Source of the DNA: a virus
Virus record (IMG/VR): IMGVR_UViG_3300042294_002873
Coordinates: 1 to 23,092 of that record
DNA: 23,092 bases
Strand: one strand, 5' to 3'
Shown in pieces: positions 1 to 5,827 of the stretch (positions are counted from its first letter, which is position 1; every line of letters begins with the position of its first letter). A program made the translations under genes and the position numbers. Below the pieces are notes generated by a model, which saw only the letters and a program-made list of their open reading frames with translations, did no database searches and had not been told where the DNA came from.

Positions 1-32
1 ATGCCGACCGCGGCGATGAGGTAGGTGCTCAT
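1..32 (-). CDS. Start of an unidentified gene, cut by the window edge
   Basis: Only the first ten codons are visible (MSTYLIAAVG), so no function can be given. The ATG overlaps the TGA of the preceding HExxH gene in an ATGA junction, the same coupling used through most of this operon, which is why I accept it as a real start. The hydrophobic N-terminus could be a signal or membrane segment, but ten residues are too few to say. Confidence 0.5.
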   Translation of the reverse strand, partial: MSTYLIAAVG

Positions 33-388
33 TTTTTAAGTCGTTTGATAGCCTCCCGATAAAAGAACTGCATGAGGTAGGCTTGGGTTTCTTCGTCCAC
101 GGTGCCGAGGTGCCGCATAAACCCGTTCACCGCATGGACCAGCTCATGCACCAGCGCCCCGGCGTTTTCGCCCTCGGGGTATCGCTCAAGGTGGACAAAC
201 GCAGCGTTACCGTGGCTGCAGGTGTAACCAAAGCACCACTCGCCATCCTCGCCGATGTCGGGATCAATGCGCAGCCACCGCACACACGCCCGCCTGCTCA
301 CCTCCAGCTGGGGGGTGATGCTGAACCGCACAATACAACCAAACGTGCGGTCCCTGACGGTAAACTGGCGGGCGGTGGCGGTGGACAT
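29..388 (-). CDS. Small HExxH metallopeptidase-like phage protein
   Basis: A 119-residue protein of unknown role. It carries HELVH at residues 81-85 in a predicted helix, followed by an acidic pair (E99, E100) in DEETQAY about 15 residues later. This is the geometry of zincin-type metallopeptidases, where two histidines and a downstream glutamate bind zinc and the HE glutamate is catalytic. The start is set by a TAATG overlap with the upstream stop; an in-frame extension of 40 residues to 508 would run inside the upstream gene and looks like shadow coding. It lies at the far end of the replication operon, where phages often keep accessory proteins. Whether it is an active protease cannot be told; small HExxH proteins are widespread in phages with no assigned substrate. 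Existence is nearly certain, the zinc site is probable, the function unknown. Confidence 0.8.
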   Translation of the reverse strand: MSTATARQFTVRDRTFGCIVRFSITPQLEVSRRACVRWLRIDPDIGEDGEWCFGYTCSHGNAAFVHLERYPEGENAGALVHELVHAVNGFMRHLGTVDEETQAYLMQFFYREAIKRLKK

Positions 389-690
389 TAGGCGGCCTTC
401 TGGTAACGGGCTTCGGGCGCCACTTTCTTCAAGTGGACATCGATGCGGATTTGTGGCACCTGCTGAACGGCGGCAACTACCTTGCAGATGTGCATGGGCG
501 CGGCCCACGTCTCGGCGTCGATATGGCGCAAATCTTCGTCTGACGCCCTTAACAAAGTGCCGGCGTCACGCACAAGAAATGCGGCCGCGGCTGCGTGTGA
601 CTTAAACGGACCATAGGCGCTGCGGCTTCCTTCGTGTTCGCCCGGAGCCTCGGTGTCGATGACCCAATAGGTTTCGGTTTTCTTTTTCAT
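388..690 (-). CDS. Conserved-looking hypothetical phage protein
   Basis: I do not recognise this 100-residue protein. It begins with a basic stretch (MKKKTETYWVID), has a short mid-segment typical of small alpha/beta phage proteins (YGPFKSHAAAAAFLVRDAG) and ends in a lysine/alanine tail. No cysteine pairs, membrane segment or clear HTH is visible. The pattern of an opening strand with a GPF turn followed by an alanine-rich helix resembles small phage proteins that read like 'Y.V.D...G..GPF.S...A..F', but I cannot name the family. It starts at 690 in an ATGA overlap with the nuclease gene upstream and ends in a TAATG overlap with the HExxH gene, so it is translated as part of the operon. Confidence 0.75.
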   Translation of the reverse strand: MKKKTETYWVIDTEAPGEHEGSRSAYGPFKSHAAAAAFLVRDAGTLLRASDEDLRHIDAETWAAPMHICKVVAAVQQVPQIRIDVHLKKVAPEARYQKAA

Positions 691-1448
691 GCGGCTTTCT
701 TCAACGACAACTGCGCGTAGTGGAGAGCGAGGCGGGCTTGGAAGACTTTCCAGTAGTGCTCAATGCTGAAGATGTCGGACACCTCGAAGTCGCCGGCACG
801 TTCTTTGCCGATGCGGACGATGGCCCGACGCTGAATCTTCATGTCGGGACGATTCTCGTTCCACAACTGCTCGTAGCCGGCCAACTGAACCTTGTGCGAT
901 CCAACAATGGCGTTGCTCGTTTTCCAGTCGAGAAGGACGATCTTGCCGTCACGGTCGCGGCTTGGCGCGTCGATGGTGCCGCCGAAGAGATATTCCTCGG
1001 AGACTAGCTGCACTTCCGGCTCAATGACGGTGAGACCTTCAGCATCCCACCAACGGCGGAAGTTGTTGAACGCGATGGTGGCTTTTTCTACGTCCGCAGG
1101 GCTGAACTCGCTCAGATCCGGCTCGTGGTTGTGCAAAAAGCACTCAATCATGAAATGCGCCACGGTGCCGATGTCGGCCGCCTTGTCGCGGACCTTCCGG
1201 TAGTCCTGGCCCTCCATGCCGAGCTTCCACGCCCAATGAATGAGTCCGCTTGTGTCCTCGCCAATCTTGGCGATGGTGCTGGCGCCGGGGACTTCGGTGC
1301 CGTCTTTGAGCGGATACTTCTGGTGGGCGCGGGTCTTCTCAAGACGTACGATTTTGCGTCCGTCCTCGGTGAAGCGATCCGGCTCCGCGGGCTTGGCGGG
1401 TTTCCCCGCCTTGCCCTTGGTGCTGCGTGGTGTGCGTTTGGTGGGCAT
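687..1448 (-). CDS. PD-(D/E)XK nuclease, RecB/Cas4-like
   Basis: A 253-residue protein that probably cuts or trims DNA ends during phage replication or recombination. Visible motifs in order are a basic N-terminal tail (residues 1-20), GTVAHFMIE at 94-102 (the histidine helix motif of RecB-type nucleases), IEPE at 142-145, GGTID at 157-161, LLDWKTS at 172-178 and QLAGY at 188-192. D160, D174 and K176 match the metal-binding and catalytic residues of the fold. No CxxC iron-sulfur ligands as in many Cas4 proteins are seen, so 'RecB-like' is the safer name. I chose the ATG at 1448 rather than GTG at 1460, which would overlap the SSB stop and add four residues. Its position directly after the SSB gene fits an exonuclease/SSB recombination pair. 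The family call is firm; the exact polarity of nuclease action is unknown. Confidence 0.88.
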   Translation of the reverse strand: MPTKRTPRSTKGKAGKPAKPAEPDRFTEDGRKIVRLEKTRAHQKYPLKDGTEVPGASTIAKIGEDTSGLIHWAWKLGMEGQDYRKVRDKAADIGTVAHFMIECFLHNHEPDLSEFSPADVEKATIAFNNFRRWWDAEGLTVIEPEVQLVSEEYLFGGTIDAPSRDRDGKIVLLDWKTSNAIVGSHKVQLAGYEQLWNENRPDMKIQRRAIVRIGKERAGDFEVSDIFSIEHYWKVFQARLALHYAQLSLKKAA

Positions 1449-1453
1449 AACGA

Positions 1454-2023
1454 CTACCACTCAATGTCTTTGTCGTCCGTGCCGGTCTTGGCCGAGGCGC
1501 GCGGGGCTTCTTCCGTGTCGAAGCCGTAGGCCGCCGCGCTGCCGCCGTCGCCCCAGGTGACGAGTTCAAGCACCTGCACCGCCTTCGGCTGCAGCGTGAT
1601 GCCGGCGCCAAGGCTGGCCGTGTACCAGCAGTAGGGGACAACGGCGACCTTGAGCTTGCTGCCACCGCCGATGTTGTCGGTGATGACTTCGCCGGAGGCA
1701 TTGAAGAGCTTGGGCGCGCGGCTGTAGGTCTCGCCGGCCTTGTCTTTGCCCATGGCCTTGACCTTGAGCTTCAACTGCACCAGACCGTCGTTGGTTTCCC
1801 ACGGAAAGGCGTGGAGCTTGAGCTTGTCTTTCTTCAGCTCGCGCTTTTTCTCGTTGAGGAACTCGGTGAAGACGCCATCCACCGCTTCGATGAAGGGCGC
1901 GGCGTCGTCTTCGGACATCTCCAAGTTGACGCTGTAAACGCCGATATCGTCGAACTTGGTGTCGGGGCGGTTGAGGTGGGGATACCGGGCGATGCCGGCG
2001 GGTGTGGTTATGGTTTTATTCAT
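1454..2023 (-). CDS. Single-stranded DNA-binding protein, T7 gp2.5-like
   Basis: A 189-residue protein likely to coat single-stranded DNA at the replication fork. The N-terminal stretch TPAGIARYPHLNRPDTKFD and the following strand GVYSVNLEM are characteristic of gp2.5-like and related phage SSBs with an OB fold. The middle includes a lysine-rich segment (ELKKDKLKL) and a GGGSKLKVAV turn-strand. The C-terminus is acidic and ends in an aromatic residue (TDDKDIEW). In T7 gp2.5 an acidic tail ending in phenylalanine contacts helicase and polymerase, so this tail is strong supporting evidence. The ATG at 2023 overlaps the end of the resolvase-like gene by 8 bp; the 35-residue upstream extension is rejected as it lies inside that gene. 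Sits between DnaB/resolvase and the RecB-like nuclease, as expected for a replication module. Confidence 0.85.
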   Translation of the reverse strand: MNKTITTPAGIARYPHLNRPDTKFDDIGVYSVNLEMSEDDAAPFIEAVDGVFTEFLNEKKRELKKDKLKLHAFPWETNDGLVQLKLKVKAMGKDKAGETYSRAPKLFNASGEVITDNIGGGSKLKVAVVPYCWYTASLGAGITLQPKAVQVLELVTWGDGGSAAAYGFDTEEAPRASAKTGTDDKDIEW

Positions 2024-2369
2024 TTGGTTGTGTTGGTTGGTTAAGAAAATCGGAGCGGCGGACGATAGTGAGGAAATCCTCGCCGCGCAGTGTGACGAGC
2101 CACCCCTCGCCGTTGCGCTTGTGGGCAACGACCGGGAAGAGCTTGGCCTTGGCGTCGCGGATGGCCTGAGCCATCCAGTCGCGGATCTTCACGACTTGGC
2201 AGAACTTGACCTCAAAGTGGAAGTCCGGCAGGCACGGGCAAACGACATCCGGCGAATCCCCAAGTCCGCTGAACTGCTGTCCGCGGCGGATACCGGAATC
2301 GCCGAAGGCTTCGCGCAGCTCGTCGCGCCACATGCGTTCTCCGCGGGCGCCTTTCGCGCGGCTATTCAT
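2016..2369 (-). CDS. Hjc-like PD-(D/E)XK Holliday-junction resolvase/endonuclease
   Basis: A 117-residue protein resembling small Holliday-junction resolvases and related PD-(D/E)XK phage endonucleases, which cut branched DNA before packaging. Motifs: NSRAKGARGERMW with E11, SPDVVC with D41, and FEVKF with E53 and K55, followed by a helix (IRDWMAQAIRDAK) and a strand PVVAHKRN as in the Hjc-type fold. These four residues are the expected active-site set. The start at 2369 overlaps the DnaB stop by 8 bp (ATGAATAG), and its own end overlaps the SSB start through a near-identical ATGAATAA, so translation is probably coupled in both places. A 43-residue extension upstream is rejected because it is inside dnaB. 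Name confidence is moderate because several PD-(D/E)XK families share this architecture; VRR-NUC is an alternative. Confidence 0.8.
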   Translation of the reverse strand: MNSRAKGARGERMWRDELREAFGDSGIRRGQQFSGLGDSPDVVCPCLPDFHFEVKFCQVVKIRDWMAQAIRDAKAKLFPVVAHKRNGEGWLVTLRGEDFLTIVRRSDFLNQPTQPNE

Positions 2370-3744
2370 TGAGCGCCTCCCAGAGTTTCTTGCTCGGGGC
2401 AAACACATCGGTGCCGTCGGTCGTGCGCCCGCCAAGCGCGGCGTCTTGGAAGCGTGTGAACCGGGGGCGCCAAACCAGATTGACCTTGCCGGTCGCACCG
2501 GCGCGGTGCTTGGCGATGAGCAGCTCGGCGTCCTGCGGGTCGGGTTCCTGCTCTTGGTCCACCGCGTAATAGCAAGGACGATGCACCAAACAGACCAAAT
2601 CCGCGTCCTGCTCGATGCTGCCCGACTCCCGGAGGTCGGACATCTTGGGGCGGTTGTCCGACCTGTCCTCAGCCTTACGATTGACCTGGGCGGCGGCTAC
2701 AACCGGAACGTTCAGCTCCATGGCCATGCTTTTGAGGCCGCGGGATACAAAGCCAACCTCGTTCTCGCGGCTCTGCGCGCCGATGTGGGTGACAAGCTGG
2801 AGGTAGTCCACGAAAATCGCTTTGACGCCCCAGCGTCGCACGGCCAAGCGGCTGCGGCCGCGGATGTCGAGCATGGTCAACCCGCCACGGTCGTCCACAA
2901 ACAGCGGCTCCTCGGCAAACTCGGCCGCGCGGTCGGCAATGCGCAGCTTGGTCGGGTGGTCAAGGAATCCGTTGCGCACGACTTCGATGTTGGTCTCGGC
3001 GCGCCCGAGCACAACACGCGCAGCCAGCTCGTTGGCCGGCATTTCAAGCGAGAAATACAGCACCGGAACACCACGGCGCGCCATGTTTTCGGCGCAGTTG
3101 AGCATGAAAGCGCTCTTACCCATCGCCGGACGCCCCGCAACGATAGCCAGCTGGCCGCCGCGCAGTCCGCCGGTCATGTAGTCGAAGGCTTTGAAGCCGG
3201 TTTCAACGCCGAGCTTTTGTCCTGGGGTGCTCAGTTTTTCCAGCTCCTCAAGCAGTCCCGGCACGATTGCACTGGCCGGTCGCATGGAGTCGGTCGGCTG
3301 GCCAAGGCTCAAAGACAGCACGCTCTCGCCAGCCTCCTGCAACACGGTGTCGGCCGGCTGGGACATGTCGGAGGCCGCGGACTGCAATGCGGCCGACGCC
3401 TCCAAGATGCGGCGGCGCGCATAAAGATCACGGAGCGTCTGCGCGTGATACTCGACCGCGGCAGGGCCGCCGGCCGACTTGGAGAGCATGTCCATCAGTG
3501 CTCCGGCGCCGCCGACAAATTCCAAGCGATGGTTGGCGTCGAGAACTTGCGTGACTGCAATGACATTTGGCACGCCTCCCGTGGCGCGGATATCGCGGAT
3601 CGTCGAAAATATCTGCGCGTGGGCGGGAGTGAAAAACAACTCGGCGTTCAAGCCGGCAACCTCGTCGACCATGTTCGGCTCCTGCAGGAGCGAACCCAGC
3701 ACGGCGGCTTCGGTATCGGGGCTGTTCGGTATGGTGCGTTTCAT
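2362..3744 (-). CDS. dnaB: Replicative DNA helicase, DnaB family
   Basis: A 460-residue hexameric helicase that unwinds DNA at the phage fork. The N-terminal domain (residues 5-110) opens with the usual 'PNSPDTEAAVLGSLL' and supports primase/loader contacts; a linker follows to about 170. The RecA-like domain has Walker A GRPAMGKS at 204-211, the catalytic glutamate in SLEM (E234), Walker B IFVDYLQL at 310-317, AAQVNR at 351-356 and DLRESGSIEQDADLV at 370-384. Length matches full DnaB proteins. Start: ATG directly abuts the TAA of a 29-residue ORF, with GGAGG about ten bases upstream. No primase gene is seen in this window, so the phage may recruit the host primase through this N-terminal domain. 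An O-like initiator at 5824-6621 would be its loader or recruiter. Very high confidence. Confidence 0.97.
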   Translation of the reverse strand: MKRTIPNSPDTEAAVLGSLLQEPNMVDEVAGLNAELFFTPAHAQIFSTIRDIRATGGVPNVIAVTQVLDANHRLEFVGGAGALMDMLSKSAGGPAAVEYHAQTLRDLYARRRILEASAALQSAASDMSQPADTVLQEAGESVLSLSLGQPTDSMRPASAIVPGLLEELEKLSTPGQKLGVETGFKAFDYMTGGLRGGQLAIVAGRPAMGKSAFMLNCAENMARRGVPVLYFSLEMPANELAARVVLGRAETNIEVVRNGFLDHPTKLRIADRAAEFAEEPLFVDDRGGLTMLDIRGRSRLAVRRWGVKAIFVDYLQLVTHIGAQSRENEVGFVSRGLKSMAMELNVPVVAAAQVNRKAEDRSDNRPKMSDLRESGSIEQDADLVCLVHRPCYYAVDQEQEPDPQDAELLIAKHRAGATGKVNLVWRPRFTRFQDAALGGRTTDGTDVFAPSKKLWEALNE

Positions 3745-3834
3745 TTAAGCCATCCCTCCGTCATTGTGGTCGTTGATCGCCAGCGCCATCACGGCCAGCG
3801 TCAGCAGGATTATGACACACACGACGGCGCTCAT
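3745..3834 (-). CDS. 29-residue membrane peptide just upstream of dnaB
   Basis: A short ORF encoding MSAVVCVIILLTLAVMALAI followed by a polar tail NDHNDGGMA. Nearly the whole peptide is one hydrophobic helix. GGAGG lies seven bases before the ATG, a better SD site than most genes here have, and the TAA immediately precedes the dnaB ATG, so it could act as a leader that couples translation into dnaB. It overlaps the 3' part of the 67-residue gene in a different frame. A single-span phage membrane peptide is plausible, but it may be just a translational leader whose product is not important. Confidence 0.55.
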   Translation of the reverse strand: MSAVVCVIILLTLAVMALAINDHNDGGMA

Positions 3835-3964
3835 TCGCGTTCCTCCGTCGTCGCAGCTCCCCGCGGTGCTGCAGCCAGCGCTCGCAAGCGGCGTCCACGG
3901 CAATAAAATGTTCGGCAAGGTGTGGCCATTGTTCGCGCAGGGCTTGTTCGTCGTGTGGGTTCAT
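3761..3964 (-). CDS. Small basic hypothetical protein
   Basis: A 67-residue ORF with a normal-looking N-terminal half (MNPHDEQALREQWPHLAEHF, then IAVDAACERWLQHRGEL) predicted to be helical, and a very arginine-rich C-terminal half. I do not recognise it. Its ATG overlaps the upstream TGA in an ATGA junction, which supports translation. The C-terminal half overlaps the 29-residue membrane ORF out of frame, and its composition there (RRRRNANERRR) suggests that the sequence is constrained mainly by the other frame. The true product might therefore matter only for its first 40 residues. Confidence 0.6.
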   Translation of the reverse strand: MNPHDEQALREQWPHLAEHFIAVDAACERWLQHRGELRRRRNANERRRVCHNPADAGRDGAGDQRPQ

Positions 3965-4290
3965 CGGGGGTCGTTCGGTGCTGCGGTGTGGCCCCCGGTG
4001 TTGTTAGACAATGCTGGACATTCTTGGACACTGCAAGCCTTTTTTTTAAGGGGCCAATCCAGATGCCCCCAGTCCCGCGGCTCGGTGACCTCCGTGGCCT
4101 CACCGCAGACACCGCATTTGCCCGGGTGATACGTCGCGCCGTAGGAATTACCCGCCGGTCGGCGACCATAGGCGCGTCCGCACGGCGCGCAAATCCAGTC
4201 GGGGTATTTCGGCGCGAAAATGGCCTCGTAGTTGGCACGGTATATGCGGCCATTCACCGGCCGCGGCGTGTCGCCCTTGCCTGCACTCAT
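3961..4290 (-). CDS. Zinc-ribbon-type hypothetical phage protein
   Basis: A 109-residue protein beginning MSAGKGDTPRPVNGRIYRAN, an opening seen in many small phage proteins of unknown role. Two cysteine pairs, CAPC near residues 34-37 and CGVC near 59-62, are well placed to bind one zinc ion. The last 30 residues (from about PLKKKACSVQEC) are encoded over a cluster of TGTCC decamers (4006-4030), so this tail may be a by-product of regulatory DNA. Both ends are ATGA overlaps with neighbours. Function unknown; nucleic-acid binding is only a guess from the zinc ribbon. Confidence 0.75.
   Translation of the reverse strand: MSAGKGDTPRPVNGRIYRANYEAIFAPKYPDWICAPCGRAYGRRPAGNSYGATYHPGKCGVCGEATEVTEPRDWGHLDWPLKKKACSVQECPALSNNTGGHTAAPNDPR
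4006..4030 (-). promoter_or_regulatory. TGTCC decamer cluster A
   Basis: On the minus strand TGTCC, TGTCC and TGTCT recur at exact 10-bp intervals (plus-strand GGACA at 4026-4030 and 4016-4020, AGACA at 4006-4010). The same arrangement appears at 9494-9610, 9925-9949 and 12346-12370. This copy lies in the 3' end of the zinc-ribbon gene, about 40 bases ahead of the next ATG (3964), so it could govern an internal promoter ahead of the dnaB block. A direct-repeat operator is an inference. Confidence 0.55.
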
Positions 4291-4817
4291 TTCGCCGCCC
4301 CCTTTAGTTTGTGATAGCAGCTTAAAACAAACTCCGCATAATCAGGAAGGTCGCCTCCGCCCAATTCCTTGAGTGCAACAGACAGCATCTCCGCACACTC
4401 CCGCCATTGGTCGCGTTCGCTCTCCAGTTCTTCGATACAATCAGCTTGGCGAAAGGTTATCGCCCTTTCCTCGTCGCGCTCGCGCTCTGCCGTGCTCCAA
4501 CACAGCAACGCCTCGACGTGCAAATTGGCCAACTCACGCAGCGTGCTCGCCCCGCCGGCCAACACCAGCGCTTCATCGCGCTCTCGACGGAGTTCATCCC
4601 GCTCTTGCTGCGCCATGTGCAAATCCTCCGCAAGCCCCGTGTTGGCGTTCCGCAAGTTTTCAACGTCCTTTGGAAGCATTCCATCTGGTAATCCATCGGC
4701 TAATTTGTCTGCATAGGCTCGCGCTTCATTCCGCTCACGTTCCATTTGCTGTGCAAACTCGGTTGGAACCACATGGTTTCCCCGTGCTAGGTTGTCTGTT
4801 TCGGGCGTGTCGCTCAT
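4287..4817 (-). CDS. Coiled-coil hypothetical phage protein
   Basis: A 176-residue, strongly charged helical protein. The opening MSDTPETDNLARGNHVVP followed by TEFAQQMERERNEAR is a recurring arrangement in phage hypothetical proteins ('PxTD... VVP..FA..LERE...'). Glu/Arg heptads run through residues 22-85 and 105-150 (ERDELRRERDEAL, ERERDEERAI, ELESERDQWREC), predicting an extended coiled coil. No enzymatic motif is visible. It lies in the ATGA-coupled early operon. Role unknown. Confidence 0.78.
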   Translation of the reverse strand: MSDTPETDNLARGNHVVPTEFAQQMERERNEARAYADKLADGLPDGMLPKDVENLRNANTGLAEDLHMAQQERDELRRERDEALVLAGGASTLRELANLHVEALLCWSTAERERDEERAITFRQADCIEELESERDQWRECAEMLSVALKELGGGDLPDYAEFVLSCYHKLKGAAK

Positions 4818-5014
4818 TTTGTTTCCTCGGTAAAATCGTCGTCGCTAAACATCGGGCGCCCGCGCTCGTCCAAAAATGGAAAGTGGTGCAACGCCTCGCT
4901 CGCCCGCCGCTTCAGCTCGCCGATAGTCTTCGGGCGCCTCTGCGGGTTTAGCAGGTCCCCCAAAAGGTCGCGGCTTTTGCGCAAGGCGCGGTGCTGCTCG
5001 TAGCGAAGGCTCAT
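4814..5014 (-). CDS. Small hypothetical phage protein
   Basis: A 66-residue protein starting MSLRYEQHRALRKSRDLLGD, then a proline/arginine-rich stretch and a helix ELKRRASEALHHFPFL. The C-terminus is acidic (DDDFTEETK). I do not recognise it. I chose the ATG at 5014 because it overlaps the TGA of the preceding 59-residue gene; a longer start at 5104 would sit inside that gene. Composition (helical, basic front, acidic end) is typical of small phage early proteins. Confidence 0.72.
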   Translation of the reverse strand: MSLRYEQHRALRKSRDLLGDLLNPQRRPKTIGELKRRASEALHHFPFLDERGRPMFSDDDFTEETK

Positions 5015-5190
5015 CGCACGCGAATCTTTTTGCTGAAAAGCCACGCACTCTTCCGGGCCTCTGGCGGCGGCATTAGGCCACGCGAGACCAGAAACCGGTC
5101 GCACGCACGCTGCACCTGCAAGTGGTAAATATACGGCACGCCGGCGGTGCCGTCTTCGAGCTTCAGCGTCTTGCCGTTCATCGTGGTCAT
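5011..5190 (-). CDS. 59-residue hypothetical protein with strong SD
   Basis: Encodes MTTMNGKTLKLEDGTAGVPY, then IYHLQVQRACDRFLVSRGLM and a basic end (WLFSKKIRVR). AGGAGG is seven bases before the ATG, one of the best ribosome sites in the window, and the TGA overlaps the next ATG (5014). Both ends therefore fit the operon, which is why I keep it although it is short. No family recognised; no cysteine motif or membrane helix. Confidence 0.72.
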   Translation of the reverse strand: MTTMNGKTLKLEDGTAGVPYIYHLQVQRACDRFLVSRGLMPPPEARKSAWLFSKKIRVR

Positions 5191-5357
5191 TTTTCTTCCT
5201 CCTGTCCGTTTAGAAAAATGAACACCGCGCGCAATGCCGCCATGCTGCTGATAGCATCATCAAATAAATCAATGACGGCTTCGTTGTTAATGGTGAGTTG
5301 CTGGTTTTTCCGGCGCGGGGCGACGGCTTTCTTCGGGGTGGGTTTGGCTTTTTTCAT
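5187..5357 (-). CDS. 56-residue basic-to-acidic hypothetical protein
   Basis: Encodes a lysine/proline-rich N-terminus (MKKAKPTPKKAVAPRRKNQQ) and a helical C-terminal half around AVIDLFDDAISSMAALRAVF, ending QEEEK. The final bases encoding GQEEEK double as the AGGAGG ribosome site of the next gene, and the TGA overlaps that gene's ATG. No SD is seen before this ATG. The basic N-terminus could bind nucleic acid or be a disordered tether. Function unknown. Confidence 0.65.
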   Translation of the reverse strand: MKKAKPTPKKAVAPRRKNQQLTINNEAVIDLFDDAISSMAALRAVFIFLNGQEEEK

Positions 5358-5371
5358 GGATATAAAGAGTT

Positions 5372-5827
5372 TTATACGGCGAGGGGTAGGACACTGACTG
5401 TCTTAGGCCCAAAAAATGTTAGCGATTCTGCGACGTCGTCGAGCAACTCCCAGTTATTGGGTTTACGGTGTCGGGTTGGGTTGTAGCGCACAGTCAATCG
5501 GCTGCGGATGTCCTCAAATGTCCAAAAGACAAACTGATTGCGATCCGGTAGGTAGGCCGCCAACACGTCAAAATCGTGCTGCTCATAAGGGCGGGCCTTT
5601 TGGCCACCAGAATTGCGCCTAACCGATATGTGGTAAGCGCCGCGGTCGAGCGTGGCCGTTTTCACTTGGACGGCAATCGGTCGGACGCCATCCCGGGTGA
5701 GCAACACGTCGGCTGTCTGAGCGTGACCGAAGGGCGTAAAAATCTCCCAATCGTTGACCATCGCGCCGGCGATAAACAGCGTCTCGCTGATTTCTCCCTT
5801 CCGGCAGGCTGAAAGTTGTTTTGTCAT
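5372..5827 (-). CDS. PD-(D/E)XK endonuclease-like protein (PDDEXK_5-like)
   Basis: A 151-residue protein that resembles a family of small PD-(D/E)XK proteins often found near mobile DNA. Motifs: KGEISE at 10-15 (helix glutamate), FTPFGHAQTADVLL with D40, and VQVKTA at 53-58 with Q54 and K56. These fit the D...(E/Q)xK active-site pattern; the glutamine at the usual E position is a known variant. The C-terminal part (QFVFWTFEDI, then NPTRHRKPNNWELL) is typical of the family end. The start is an ATGA overlap with the initiator gene upstream. It is the third nuclease-fold protein in this early region. It may process or cut DNA, but catalysis is unproven. Confidence 0.78.
   Translation of the reverse strand: MTKQLSACRKGEISETLFIAGAMVNDWEIFTPFGHAQTADVLLTRDGVRPIAVQVKTATLDRGAYHISVRRNSGGQKARPYEQHDFDVLAAYLPDRNQFVFWTFEDIRSRLTVRYNPTRHRKPNNWELLDDVAESLTFFGPKTVSVLPLAV

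Noticed and set aside
2206-3906. 566-residue ORF on the plus strand
   Set aside because: It is antisense to the certain dnaB gene and neighbours, has no recognisable motif or start site, and GC-rich codon bias alone produces such long shadows.
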